Shown: one piece after another, positions 8,595 to 17,138 of the stretch | Layout of the letters: each line of letters opens with the position of its first letter | Position numbering within the stretch: position 1 is the stretch's first letter | The notes under the pieces: model-generated | Seen by the model: the letters and a program-made list of their open reading frames with translations, nothing else | What the model was told of the DNA's origin: nothing | The model's database searches: none | Made by a program: the position numbers and the translations under genes | Assembly (NCBI GenBank): GCA_002083365.1 | Contig: LVWS01000019.1 | Coordinates: forward strand, 32,268 to 96,267 | Length of the DNA stretch: 64,000 nucleotides | Source of the DNA: Nitrospira sp. SG-bin1 | GTDB lineage: Bacteria; Nitrospirota; Nitrospiria; Nitrospirales; Nitrospiraceae | Reading direction: 5' to 3'

Positions 8595-9718
8595 GGTCGG
8601 GCCCCCCTCGACTTGAACGATGGGGATGGTTCTGGTCGAGTCTCTTCAATTTCCGATTGGGGGACGGTTTTGGCCCCGGTCGTGGATGTCGGCTTGGAGA
8701 GGCGGTCCAAGGGAAGATATGGGAGCACACGATCTCCGCCTTTCCCGTCGATGATGATCTTTTCCATATTTGGGAGGATTTCTTCCAAAGTCTCGATATA
8801 GATCCGCTTGCTGATCACGTCTTTCGCTTGGTTGTACTCTTTCAAAGTGGCGAGGAATCGATTGGCCTCACCTTGCGCGCGATTGACTCGTGCCTGCGCA
8901 AATCCCCTTGCCCGGTTGACCAGTTCGGCTGCCTCACCTTTCGCTCTCGGGATGATGTCGTTTCGGTAGCCCTGCGCTTGGTTGATCAGTTTTTCCCGAT
9001 CTTCTTTGGCGTTCGTCACGTCTTTGAACGCGGCGGCGACGGCTTCCGGGGGGTCGACGTCTTGGAGTTGCACCGCAGCGATCTGCACACCTGATTGATA
9101 CTGGTCGAGGATCGTTTGAAGCAGCGTCAGGGTGTCTTGCTGAATCACCGCTTTTCCGGTGGTCAGGGCTTCGTCGATCCTACTCTTGCCGACAACCTCG
9201 CGCATGGAGGCTTCTGCTGCCTTGCCGATGGTCTCATGGATATCCGCCACGTTGAAAAGGAAGTTTCGAGCTTCCTTGATCTTGTATTGGACGATAAATT
9301 CGATCGCCAGGATGTTCATATCACCGGTCAGCATCAAGGCTTCCTGGGGCACCATCTGCTGGCGACCTTGCTGATTGGTGCGGAAACCGACTTCCACCCG
9401 ATAGAGTTTTGCGACCTTGGGCTGGAGAACAGTTTCAACGATGGGAATCTTGAAGTGAGGACCTGGTTCTACAGCGCGGACCGGAACCCCGAACCGTTTC
9501 ACGACTCCCTCTTCATCCGGGGCGACGATAAACACACTGTGCCAGACCAGAAAGATCAACAAAGCGGCGATGAGGAGATTCCACATGCCGCCCGAAGGTA
9601 ACAGGCTTTTCAATCCGCCGGGAGGGAAGATGTCTTTGAATTGTGATTGGGCCTGCTTGAAGGCTTCTTCAAGCGGGTCAGGCTTCTTGCCCCACGGATC
9701 TTTTGGGTCCCAGACCAT
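8591..9718 (-). CDS. hflK: HflK, SPFH-domain partner of FtsH
   Basis: 375 residues. The start MVWDPKDPWGKKPDP is the typical HflK N-terminus (W-x-P-W-G), followed by a Gly/Pro-rich stretch, one membrane helix (about 46-66, MWNLLIAALLIFLVWHSVFI), the SPFH domain (VVKRFGVPVRAVEPGPHFKIP) and a long Ala/Glu/Arg-rich helix (about 230-310) with the NRAQGEANRFLATLKEYNQAKD signature. The C-terminal tail is Ser/Thr/Pro-rich and probably disordered. It forms the HflKC cage with the downstream gene around FtsH. The upstream 85 bases to the phosphate-transporter stop contain the promoter region but no strong consensus was identified. Confidence 0.95.
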   Translation of the reverse strand: MVWDPKDPWGKKPDPLEEAFKQAQSQFKDIFPPGGLKSLLPSGGMWNLLIAALLIFLVWHSVFIVAPDEEGVVKRFGVPVRAVEPGPHFKIPIVETVLQPKVAKLYRVEVGFRTNQQGRQQMVPQEALMLTGDMNILAIEFIVQYKIKEARNFLFNVADIHETIGKAAEASMREVVGKSRIDEALTTGKAVIQQDTLTLLQTILDQYQSGVQIAAVQLQDVDPPEAVAAAFKDVTNAKEDREKLINQAQGYRNDIIPRAKGEAAELVNRARGFAQARVNRAQGEANRFLATLKEYNQAKDVISKRIYIETLEEILPNMEKIIIDGKGGDRVLPYLPLDRLSKPTSTTGAKTVPQSEIEETRPEPSPSFKSRGARP

Positions 9719-9802
9719 TCGCGACGGTAAATATCCAATGACAGTAGAAGACGGATCGACACCTTAGCAGAGTGTTGACGTAGGAACAAGATCTATCAGG
9801 CT

Positions 9803-10927
9803 CTAGGTGAAAGCCAGGAATGCCAGGAATGCGAATATGGCGGCCATAGGAATCGTGACCACCCAGGCGAAGATCATATCCCGCACGGTACCCCATCGTA
9901 CGGCGGCGGTCCCTTTCAACAGACCGATGCCAATGATCGCTGAGCCGCTGACGTGTGTGGTGGAGACGGGTAAGCCGAGCGATCCAGAAAGCAATACCAG
10001 CGATGACGTCGTCAGGTTGGCGGATAATCCTTCCACATGATTCATCTTGATGACCCGTTCGGCAAGCACTTCGGTGACGCGGTGTCCACCCCAGTAGCTG
10101 CCGGCCCCCATGGCGATCGCCACACCGGCAAATGCGAGTATCCGCAGGGCTGGACTAGGCCACGCAGCCAAAGTGCTTCCGAGCAGAAGCATCGCGGCAA
10201 TCTTCGGTGCATCGTTGGTGCCGCGAGCCAGAGATGTGAGTCCGCTCGACAGCCAGTGGATGGAATCCAGACCGAGTCTTGGGCCGGACAAGCCTGCGCG
10301 GTCACATTGCGATGGCACCGACGCCACGGGCACGCCGATACCTCCGGCTTGAAACAACGTACGGGTGTAACCATTTCCGTCGATCGTGACGAGTGCCCGA
10401 TGGCTCGGCATGACGCACACACAAAGGCCTTCCCATCGGTTCGCGATCCTTCGTAGAAGCGGATGAACGGAGCACGACACAGCGAACGACAGGAAGGGGC
10501 TGAGTAACAGGGGAAGCGCGATCTTTTTCGAGACCGTGTCCCAGATCAAGCCCTCGGTTCCAAACGCCATCAATCCGGCTCCCATGAGCGAGCCAGTCAA
10601 CGCATGGGTGGTGGAGACCGGAAGACCGGTTCTCGACGCGAAAAGCACCCACAGGACGGTGCCGCTCAGGATGGAAGGGGCCAGGGCGGATGGGATGGCC
10701 AGGCCTGGCTCGATAAAGCCGCTGCTGAAGGTCTTGACCATCGCGCTAGCCACGAACGCGGCGGCGGCCGCTCCGACCATGGTCCAAAAGGTTCCCCACG
10801 CGATAGCCGCTCGATAGCTGGTTACCCCGCTGCCGACCAGTGTGGCGATCGCTTTCGACACGTCGTTCGTTCCGTTGGCAAAGGCCAGGACGAGGACCAG
10901 CGACAACGTGAGAAGGGGGATTTCCAT
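9803..10927 (-). CDS. PiT-family inorganic phosphate transporter (last gene of the arsenic operon)
   Basis: 374 residues, a compact PiT transporter of about ten membrane helices. Both halves carry the family signature: ANGTNDVSKAIA near residue 17 and ARGTNDAPKIAA in the second half, with GLPVSTTH repeated in each (about 109 and 320). PiT proteins co-transport phosphate with H+ or Na+ across the inner membrane and also carry arsenate. The gene starts 9 bases after arsS, so it almost certainly belongs to the arsM-arsS transcript. That context suggests it handles phosphate or arsenate as part of arsenic management, although this is inference. The hydrophilic middle loop (about 160-220) is longer than in small archaeal members. 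Confidence 0.9.
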   Translation of the reverse strand: MEIPLLTLSLVLVLAFANGTNDVSKAIATLVGSGVTSYRAAIAWGTFWTMVGAAAAAFVASAMVKTFSSGFIEPGLAIPSALAPSILSGTVLWVLFASRTGLPVSTTHALTGSLMGAGLMAFGTEGLIWDTVSKKIALPLLLSPFLSFAVSCSVHPLLRRIANRWEGLCVCVMPSHRALVTIDGNGYTRTLFQAGGIGVPVASVPSQCDRAGLSGPRLGLDSIHWLSSGLTSLARGTNDAPKIAAMLLLGSTLAAWPSPALRILAFAGVAIAMGAGSYWGGHRVTEVLAERVIKMNHVEGLSANLTTSSLVLLSGSLGLPVSTTHVSGSAIIGIGLLKGTAAVRWGTVRDMIFAWVVTIPMAAIFAFLAFLAFT

Positions 10928-10936
10928 GGCGAGAGG

Positions 10937-11974
10937 TTAAGTGACCACTCCGCTGCACGAGGAACCCGAGCCTGCCGTACAACCGAAGCAATGGTTGCGC
11001 GTGACGATCTGTCGATGATGAAGCTGTACCGGATCGAAATCCCGGATGTGGGACGGAGCTCCATGGTCCACCGGGAGTTCCAACATTTGATTGAAGTCGC
11101 AATCGTAGAGCCGCCCATCCCATCCGACCGAAAGTGTGTGACGGCACATCACGCCGGCGACAGCGGCAGGGTTGAACGCATTGGAGAGTCGCGTCATGTA
11201 CTGGTCGTAGTTCCCGCTTTCAACGAGAAACTCAAGGAAGCGGCTGATCGGCATGTTGGTGATCGTGTAGAGCCGGTTGAACTCAATGCCGTACCTATTG
11301 CGTAGTTCCTTCTTGAATTGGGCTTCAATGGCTTCTTGCTTCGGAGGCAGGAACGCGCCGACGGGATTGTAAACCAAGTTCAGCGCGAGCCCGGTCTTCG
11401 AACGGCCATAACCGAATCGATTCAGCAGGCGGAGCGCCTCCAGGGATTTCTCAAAGACTCCCTCGCCCCGCTGCGCGTCGGTCTGGCTGGCACGATACGA
11501 CGGGAGTGAAGCGATAATTTCAACTCGATGGTGGGCCAAAAATTCGACCAGATCGGCCTGCGACGGCAACAGCAGCACGGAGAGGTTACAGCGATCCATC
11601 ACATGTCGGCCGAGTGTCCGGGACTGTTCGACCAGCCAGCGAAAATGTGGATTGAGTTCCGGTGCGCCGCCGGTGATATCGACGGTCGGAATGTCGGTCT
11701 TGGCGAGGGCATGTATACATTGTTCCGCCGTTTCGAACGACATCGTCTCGGAACGATCCGGACCGGCATCCACATGGCAGTGCCGGCAAGTCTGGTTGCA
11801 GAGTTTTCCCACATTGATCTGAAAGACGGTGATGCCCGTCGCGCGAAGAGGGAACGTACCGACTTGGTCAAGGCGACAGTCAAACGGTGGGAAACCGGCC
11901 GACTGCTTGAGGAGGCGACATTGTTCTGCCGCTGAGGCGAGGGAATTCTTCCGGCCTAGCAAGGTCAGGGTCAT
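10937..11974 (-). CDS. arsS: Arsenosugar-biosynthesis radical SAM protein ArsS
   Basis: 345 residues. The radical SAM cluster motif is CNQTCRHCHVD (CxxxCxxC, about residues 59-66), preceded by TVFQINVGKLCNQ. After it come VDITGGAPELNPHF (the GGxP SAM-binding motif) and the YNPVGAFLPP segment typical of this family. The C-terminus has a second Cys group (HCFGCTAGSGSSC), the SPASM-like tail seen in ArsS. ArsS is thought to make an arsenosugar precursor by joining a 5'-deoxyadenosyl group to methylated arsenic. The ATG directly follows the arsM stop codon (no gap), so expression is coupled to arsM. Confidence 0.93.
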   Translation of the reverse strand: MTLTLLGRKNSLASAAEQCRLLKQSAGFPPFDCRLDQVGTFPLRATGITVFQINVGKLCNQTCRHCHVDAGPDRSETMSFETAEQCIHALAKTDIPTVDITGGAPELNPHFRWLVEQSRTLGRHVMDRCNLSVLLLPSQADLVEFLAHHRVEIIASLPSYRASQTDAQRGEGVFEKSLEALRLLNRFGYGRSKTGLALNLVYNPVGAFLPPKQEAIEAQFKKELRNRYGIEFNRLYTITNMPISRFLEFLVESGNYDQYMTRLSNAFNPAAVAGVMCRHTLSVGWDGRLYDCDFNQMLELPVDHGAPSHIRDFDPVQLHHRQIVTRNHCFGCTAGSGSSCSGVVT

Positions 11975-13162
11975 CTAACAGCAGCCTCCCTCGGGAACGC
12001 ACGTCACGGCTTCGCCGCGTACACGTTCTCCCGCTCGGTTCAGAATGGCGAAGTGCGGCTGGTACCCATCGGCTTCAAGGACCGCTACGGTCTTTGAGCA
12101 AATCTCCAGCGGCTGGCCTCGGCGATAGACGTGGTGATCGTCATCGGCCGCCTCGATGAAGGGACCTGCTAATAATGCATAATGGCCCTGCCAGGTACAG
12201 GGAGCCTCTGCCGGAAACACGGCGCTCCATCGGGCGTCATTCTGGTCGAGCTGGATCGGGTCGGCAGTGAGGATAAAGTGATCGGCGAACGGTGGGTAGC
12301 TCAGCAACAGTTCATCCTCCGGCTTGATGGGTTGCGGGATGCCGCGCTGGTACGTCGTGCTTCGTTCATCGACAAGCCGACTGAAGGGACCGCGCAAGGT
12401 GGCGTATCGGATCGAGGAGACGGTCGGCGTCTGAGGCAGTTTGTACCCCGTCAACGTCACTGAAAAGAAATGGATGCCATCGATGACTCTCCAGGGTGAA
12501 AACTTGACGAGATGGATCCCGAGAAAACCGGCCGTCGTCAGGCCAGTCATATAGTCGGCGAGCGTCAAAGCTCCGGAAAGACAGTCTCCCCATTTTTGGG
12601 TGTCATGGATGAGATACTGCGGCACGACTTGATCCGACACGATATCGGAGATTGTGAACCGCCCGCCGGGCTTGGCGACTCGATACATTTCGCGAAACAC
12701 CTTCCGTTTGTCCGGGGCCAGGTTGATCACACAATTCGAAATGATCAGATCGATTGTGCCATCCTCGACCGGCATCGCATCGGCCAAGCCTTTCCGGAAT
12801 TCCACATTCGAGACGGGGTAGCCAAGGTTCGCTGCTACGACAGCCGCGTTCTTGCGCGCAATCTCCAACATCGTATCGGTCATGTCGATGCCGACCACAT
12901 GGCCTGTCAGTCCCACTAACCGGGAGGCCTCAAAACAATCGATGCCGCCGCCTGACCCGATATCCAGCACTGTCTCGCCGACCTGCACGGTCTTGAGGCC
13001 GGCCGGCGTGCCGCAGCCATAGGAAATTCTCAAAACTTCTTCGGGAATGAAGGTTTTGAGGTGTCCCATGTCGTAACTGGTGGGGCAACACATCTCTTCG
13101 CCGGTACTGACGGCTTTCGCATAACGCTCGCTGACTTTTTTCGTGATTTCATCGATGGGCAT
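11975..13162 (-). CDS. arsM: Arsenite S-adenosylmethionine methyltransferase, arsenosugar type
   Basis: 395 residues: a Rossmann methyltransferase domain (about 60-230; SAM motif VLDIGSGGGIDCF) plus a C-terminal extension of about 150 residues found in the arsenosugar-type ArsM. Arsenic-binding cysteines are in the expected places: MCCPTSYD near residue 25, ISYGCGTP, SNCVINLAPDK and GDCLSGAL. The protein ends on a GGCC dicysteine, a further metalloid-binding candidate. The reaction is stepwise methylation of As(III) in the cytoplasm; the product would pass to ArsS. First gene of an operon arsM-arsS-pit. No ArsR gene is nearby, so arsenic control, if any, is from elsewhere. Confidence 0.92.
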   Translation of the reverse strand: MPIDEITKKVSERYAKAVSTGEEMCCPTSYDMGHLKTFIPEEVLRISYGCGTPAGLKTVQVGETVLDIGSGGGIDCFEASRLVGLTGHVVGIDMTDTMLEIARKNAAVVAANLGYPVSNVEFRKGLADAMPVEDGTIDLIISNCVINLAPDKRKVFREMYRVAKPGGRFTISDIVSDQVVPQYLIHDTQKWGDCLSGALTLADYMTGLTTAGFLGIHLVKFSPWRVIDGIHFFSVTLTGYKLPQTPTVSSIRYATLRGPFSRLVDERSTTYQRGIPQPIKPEDELLLSYPPFADHFILTADPIQLDQNDARWSAVFPAEAPCTWQGHYALLAGPFIEAADDDHHVYRRGQPLEICSKTVAVLEADGYQPHFAILNRAGERVRGEAVTCVPEGGCC

Positions 13163-13498
13163 GTTCGGCCTCGCAGAATGGTCAGGATAGCTGAAATATG
13201 TGTATCAACACTCCGCCTATCCAGTCAATTGGAACACCTAGAGTAGGCGAAAACAGGGAGGATGGAACATCCAATTCTTTCCAATTCAGAGTCCGTTGCC
13301 GGACGAAAATCTTACAGAGGTTTTGAAGTGTTCGGTTGTCTGGTAGGTACTTGGGTACGTAAGCCTATGACCAAGCGCAATCGGAGAAAGAGAAAAAGGC
13401 CAGTATATGAAGGGACGAGTCTTTCAGCGCGAGACCAGATGATGCGGCCAATCGGAGGGCGCTGCTGTGGTCTCGTGTTGCCAAGCGAGGGGTACCAC
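13163..13498. other. Intergenic stretch without a supported gene
   Basis: About 335 bases between arsM and the small gene at 13499. The arsM promoter must lie at the left end, but no confident -35/-10 pair was found. Possible reading frames lack family features and Shine-Dalgarno sequences. Confidence 0.5.
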
Positions 13499-13684
13499 TT
13501 AGGGGAGGCTGAGTTCAGAAAATTTTCGCAGAGCTTCCATCAGGGTGAGGTCGAAGTTCAGGCGGTATAGGTTGAGTTGCATGGCTTCAAACGTCTCTCC
13601 TTGTGCCCAATGCTCGGGAAAGTTAGGCAGATAACCCAGCCACTGCTTTTCTTCATCCAAGTAGTAGCATTTGATTTTCTGCAT
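13499..13684 (-). CDS. Small HicB-like protein, no HicA partner
   Basis: 61 residues with the beginning KIKCYYLDEEKQWLGYLPNFPEHWAQGETFEAMQ. The pattern of strand, 'WLGYLPNFPE', strand, 'GETFEAM' and a helix is that of HicB-type partial RNase-H folds (antitoxin-like), but the C-terminal DNA-binding module is absent and no HicA mRNA interferase lies next to it. A GAGG sits 6 bases upstream of the ATG. It is related in layout to the two proteins at 13912 and 55198 (W-x-G-x-L-x-x-P/YPE, then G-x-x-F/S-F-E-x-x-Q). Likely a stand-alone regulatory or orphan domain; function unknown. Confidence 0.6.
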   Translation of the reverse strand: MQKIKCYYLDEEKQWLGYLPNFPEHWAQGETFEAMQLNLYRLNFDLTLMEALRKFSELSLP

Positions 13685-13911
13685 AAAGTACCTCGTTTGA
13701 AATCGGGATACGAACCACTAGAAGGCCGTTCGGGCTTCTTCTGGTGTATGAGATCATTCCAACATGTGATTCTTCATCGGTCAAGAATCTACAAAACCTA
13801 AGGCTGTGGCGTACCAAAAGGATAGTGTGACCGTCGCGATGAATGTCGGCGCTCTGTCATGACGTCGAGGCGGGTGGCAAGAAACAGCCAGGGGTGGAGT
13901 AGATGAGGCCC

Positions 13912-14256
13912 TCAACGATTACTGATCATCGCGAAGAGGAGTTCTTCCACACGGGCGCGTCGCTTCATCTGGGCACGGGACATGGGACGGGATCTCGTGG
14001 GTGTGTGACGGGAGAGCGTGGACGTAGAATTATGATACCGCTCGTGCTCTCCATTTCCGTATTGATCCTCTTGGCCCCCGTGGGACTGGTAGAGGTTCCT
14101 TTCTGCTTCTTGAGCAATGAGCTCTTGGTGCAGTTGCCACAGCTTGAACTGCAGTTCTTCGAAAGAGTCCCCATACGTCTCGTGTTCCGGGTAGCCCTCC
14201 AGATGGCCGCGCCAACCGTTTCCGTCTTGCACGATGATGTATTTGGTGGAATGCAT
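13912..14256 (-). CDS. HicB-like small protein with conserved basic C-terminal tail
   Basis: 114 residues from the ATG at 14256. The N-terminal half (MHSTKYIIVQDGNGWRGHLEG as start landmark, then YPEHETYGDSFEELQFKLWQLHQEL) is a HicB-like fold; the middle is Gln/His/Ser-rich and low in order; the end RPMSRAQMKRRARVEEL is basic and helical. It is a close paralogue of the gene at 55198 on the other strand, and the alignment decides the start: both begin M-[HK]-S-T-K-Y. A longer start at 14277 would add seven residues that lie within the promoter. The -10 box ends 6 bases before this ATG, and no Shine-Dalgarno is present, so translation is probably leaderless. No HicA gene is adjacent. Confidence 0.72.
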   Translation of the reverse strand: MHSTKYIIVQDGNGWRGHLEGYPEHETYGDSFEELQFKLWQLHQELIAQEAERNLYQSHGGQEDQYGNGEHERYHNSTSTLSRHTPTRSRPMSRAQMKRRARVEELLFAMISNR

Positions 14257-14262
14257 CACGAA

Positions 14263-14290
14263 AGTATAGCTGGACATTTCAGATGCGCAA
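14263..14290 (-). promoter_or_regulatory. Promoter conserved between the two HicB-like paralogues
   Basis: On the minus strand TTGCGC (14290-14285), a 16-base spacer and TATACT (14268-14263), then 6 bases to the ATG. The paralogue at 55198 has TTGTGC, 16 bases, TATACT and also 6 bases to its ATG. The shared spacing and the shared flanking bases support function; transcription would start at or next to the start codon. Confidence 0.65.
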
Positions 14291-14820
14291 GTGAAGGGAG
14301 GAAATGAACGACACGAGATCGTGACCTGTGGAAAGTGTTAGAAAAGCCAATGAGTTATCTCGTGTTCTCCCTTAATCAATGCATCAAGGACTCCTCCTTC
14401 CTGCGGTTAACTACAATGCAAGGGAGCTTTCAGAAAAAACTTAAGCAGGACGATGGACAATTTTACATTGATTAGGACACCACGCAACCCACAATCGTAA
14501 TCGTATTTTGACGGCTAGATCATTCTCGAAGCATCAAAACGTACAAGCGCGCTCGAGGGAATGAAGATAAGGCAGGTCAGGAGGTTATCAGTGATGCCAT
14601 GCTTGGCGGTAAGACAAGCCGGCACTAGACTCCTCGATAAATGAAACGCTCGATGTGTACGGGTAACGGTCGGTCTCGATTGCACGCCGAGGTATGGTGG
14701 ATGACACTGACGATTTATCGTGAAAAGATCGACAAGATCTCCGATCACGGCTACATTTCGATACAGAAGTTCTGGGATTCTCCAATTCGATACTTTGACC
14801 AAAGCGGGAGGCGCCACGAC
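14291..14820. other. Intergenic stretch without a supported gene
   Basis: About 530 bases. A reading frame reaches back from the gene at 14821 to 14641, but its extra residues lack any domain and the internal ATG at 14821 has the far better Shine-Dalgarno. Nothing else recognised. Confidence 0.45.
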
Positions 14821-15345
14821 ATGATACAAACCCAAGCATCGACGGATGAGCAATTGAAGGACCAAGCGATCCGGCAAGCGTTGGTCGGGGATTTGACTGG
14901 GGCGCGACAAACCGCAGGTGAGATCGTTGATAAACGGTACTCGCGAGAGGCCTGGCAGATGATGCTGTTCGTCGAATCGGAGCGGGGGAACGTACAGTCC
15001 GTGAAGGACACCATCGTCTCATGTCCCGATCCGTCGCTCTTGGCGAGTCATTTCTATTTGGAACTGCCTCAGCTCTTCGTCAAGGCCGGCGATCGGTCCG
15101 GCGCCATCGAGATTGCCAAGGCGATGGGCAATGCCGGAGTGTTACCTCTCATCGGCATCGCCGCGCATCTGGCGCAGGACGGAGATATCGAAGGAATGCG
15201 AGACGCGCTCGCCCATATCGATGATGCAGACTTGAGGGTCCTGATCCTGCGCAAGGTGACGGCGTATCAGCCCACGATGCCGGGGCTCGACGACCTTGAT
15301 TCGATGCGAACTGAAACGGCCCAAACCGACTCACTGGCTGCCTGA
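14821..15345 (+). CDS. Helical-repeat protein of unknown function
   Basis: 174 residues in this reading. All-helical with repeated Ala/Leu/Asp pairs: DQAIRQALVGDLTGARQTAGEIVDK, then REAWQMMLFVESERGNVQSVKDT and AGDRSGAIEIAKAMGNAGVLPLIGIA, followed by AQDGDIEGMRDALAHIDDADLR. Spacing of G-D/G-N before a helix every 30-35 residues is TPR/HEAT-like (helix-turn-helix repeats that bind partner proteins). GGGAGG lies 9 bases upstream of the chosen ATG. No signal peptide or membrane segment; probably cytoplasmic. Flanked by gene-poor DNA, so context gives no role. Confidence 0.6.
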   Translation: MIQTQASTDEQLKDQAIRQALVGDLTGARQTAGEIVDKRYSREAWQMMLFVESERGNVQSVKDTIVSCPDPSLLASHFYLELPQLFVKAGDRSGAIEIAKAMGNAGVLPLIGIAAHLAQDGDIEGMRDALAHIDDADLRVLILRKVTAYQPTMPGLDDLDSMRTETAQTDSLAA

Positions 15346-15764
15346 CCATTTTTTGCCGTAGCTCTCCGCCGATCTCTTTTGGACTCCTCTCTGATCCGCT
15401 TACGCTCGCCAAAAGTTCGATAGACAGAAAGAAAGCCGAGCGATAAATCGAAGGAAGCACTCTGGGAAGGGCGATCTTACCCGAGGACGGTCTTGCCGAT
15501 TGGCGACTGAATCAGAAGCGATTCAATTCGAATCCATTCGACTCAACGCCTTGTCTAGTCCGGACGATTGAGCCAAAGCGGCGGTTCCTCGCAAGTAATT
15601 ATCTTTCCTCACAATTTACCGTTCATATGTACTTGGTATTAGATAGCGTAATGCGCGCACACCCCTTGCAAAAACAACCGGTCAGAAGTGAATGAGCCAT
15701 CGATTTTCCAAGAGCCAACGGTCGATGGTGTGGCAGGAGGCTCCGTGTGCATGGGAGGTGCTTT
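15346..15764. other. Intergenic stretch without a supported gene
   Basis: About 420 bases. Short inverted fragments (for example TTTTGG ... CCAAAA around 15378-15415) are seen but no RNA or protein gene is supported. Confidence 0.4.
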
Positions 15765-16160
15765 ATGAAACGCTCACATATGGCGATGGTCGTCGCCGGA
15801 TTCTTGATCTATGCAACTGGGTGCGTGGAGATGCAGCGAACCTGCACCAGTCAAGAGATGATCGCCATGAAGGAGAAGGGGTTCAGCGTCGATGACATCG
15901 ACAATATGTGCACCTCCTATAAGGTCAAGGAGGAGTCTTTCCAAGCTGTGGCTGATGTCATGAAGGCCATGGCGGCCAACCCTAAAGACCAATCCAATCC
16001 AGCCGGTTCGGGTCCTGCCAACGCCGCCGCCTTTTCCAATGCGGGCGCGGCGTACTGCACGACTCAATACGGGAGCTGTCCACTTGGAACAAGGGCTGCC
16101 GCCGGACTGATGTGTCAGTGCCAGACTGTCTATGGACCCATTCCCGGTGTGACCCAATAG
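15765..16160 (+). CDS. Small Cys-rich lipoprotein, unknown function
   Basis: 131 residues. The start at 15765 (GGGAGG six bases upstream) gives a clean lipoprotein signal, MKRSHMAMVVAGFLIYATGC, so Cys20 is the lipid site. The mature protein has a helical part (EMIAMKEKGFSVDDIDNMC and KEESFQAVADVMKAMAA) and a Cys-rich C-terminus (YCTTQYGSCPLGTRAAAGLMCQCQ) that could hold two disulfides. Residue +2 is Val, compatible with outer-membrane sorting. No family recognised. Likely an anchored periplasmic or surface protein. Confidence 0.65.
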   Translation: MKRSHMAMVVAGFLIYATGCVEMQRTCTSQEMIAMKEKGFSVDDIDNMCTSYKVKEESFQAVADVMKAMAANPKDQSNPAGSGPANAAAFSNAGAAYCTTQYGSCPLGTRAAAGLMCQCQTVYGPIPGVTQ

Positions 16161-16546
16161 GGCTACCTAGACCGGAGTGAACGCGTCGGGTCCTCGTCTC
16201 CATTTCTTCCGGCTGACGAAGGTTCTGATTGGGTTTGAGGCGGTGCGGCAGCGAGTGTGAACGAAGTCGAGTATCGCTTCTCTGGTATCAATGTTCCCCT
16301 GGGCGAGATTGTTCGGATGAATCGGTGTTTGAGTCGCTTTCTAGGTACATCTTGCGCGAGGGCCATTATCTGACTTCCCGTCCTTGCTGCAGCTTCGCTA
16401 TGTGACGGCCTGACTGTTCTTGTATTCCGGACGGTTTAGTGGATCACGATTGTGACGGCAATCGAGTTCTCCCCTACGGCGCGCCGGCGCCTTGCGAAAC
16501 GTCTGCGGAGCGCAAAGCGCTTAAGTCGTACGGTAGGATTCAGGGG
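16161..16546. other. Intergenic stretch without a supported gene
   Basis: About 385 bases between the lipoprotein and the zinc-ribbon pseudogene. No family match, RNA gene or clear terminator was seen. Confidence 0.4.
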
Positions 16547-16770
16547 CTAAGCTGCTTCAACTGGTCGTCGAAGCGCAGGTTTCGTCAAACGTGACGCGAG
16601 TCGCTTGGCCCGGAGAGCACGCCGGGTCGTGCGGTGATAATGGATCAAGGGATCCACAATATCCCGCAGGTCGGACATCGCATGGCCTGCATTCACATCG
16701 GCAAGTAACTTTCCTGCATGTCCAGTAAATGGTCCACCACCATGAGCCCGTTGCATCTAGGACAGGTCAT
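16547..16770 (-). pseudogene. Broken paralogue of the zinc-ribbon gene at 19939
   Basis: Read from the ATG at 16770 (GGAGG upstream) it begins MTCPRCNGLMVVDHLLDMQE, matching the intact copy MKCTRCCGLMVVTHLLDMQE. At 16695-16693 a TGA stands where the intact gene has TGG (Trp). About 35 bases further, one base is missing relative to the copy (18 versus 19 bases in the aligned stretch around 16653-16670), shifting the frame. After that the protein is again recognisable in the new frame (IVDPLIHYHRTTRRALRAKR ... PVEAA versus IVDPLIHFHRTAQRARRTKQ ... PVQAA). A stop plus a frameshift argue for recent decay of a duplicate. Confidence 0.82.
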
Positions 16771-16967
16771 TGGAATTCCTCCTTGGTAATCGCTCGGCCA
16801 TCACAACCTGTATAACTAACTCACTCCTTGGCATAGGCGCTTAGGCAACGATGGCGCCACGAGGGAGTCTGGTAATGACCTCCAAGAGCGATGGCGATGA
16901 GCGCGATGTCGAACGTACTTCGGTGGGTTTGGGAACCCATCCACGATGGATAAGGCTTGCGGAGGAT

Positions 16968-16985
16968 CGTATCCCGAGCGATACG
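16968..16985. promoter_or_regulatory. Inverted repeat CGTATC-N6-GATACG upstream of the pseudogene
   Basis: An inverted repeat with 6-base arms (CGTATC/GATACG) and a 6-base centre. An element with identical arms lies at 20300-20317 upstream of the intact paralogue, and the following ~25 bases (ending in AAAACGATRCAGGGC) are alike too. The centres differ while the arms do not, as expected for a protein-binding site or stem kept through the duplication. Confidence 0.5.
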
Positions 16986-17039
16986 CTGACGGATAAAACG
17001 ATACAGGGCGACGAATCGGTTGATGCGATGACTGTATGA

Positions 17040-17086
17040 AACGAAAAGGCCCGGCGCAGTGGTTGAGTGCCACCGCACCGGGCCTT
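17040..17086 (-). terminator. Terminator of the cupredoxin/propeller lipoprotein gene
   Basis: A long GC-rich stem (AAGGCCCGG and CCGGGCCTT arms with further imperfect pairing through GCGCAGTGG/CCACCGCA) around 17046-17086. On the minus strand the stem is followed by TTTTCGTTTC, a run of T as expected for an intrinsic terminator about 50 bases after the stop at 17139. Confidence 0.75.
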
Positions 17087-17138
17087 AGCTGGTCGCTATG
17101 TTAGGTGCCGGAATGATTCCGGCGGCCTGAACAAACCA

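Noticed and set aside
16693..16695. TGA as a selenocysteine codon in the zinc-ribbon copy
   Set aside because: The paralogue has TGG there and a frameshift follows, so decay is simpler; no hairpin seen.
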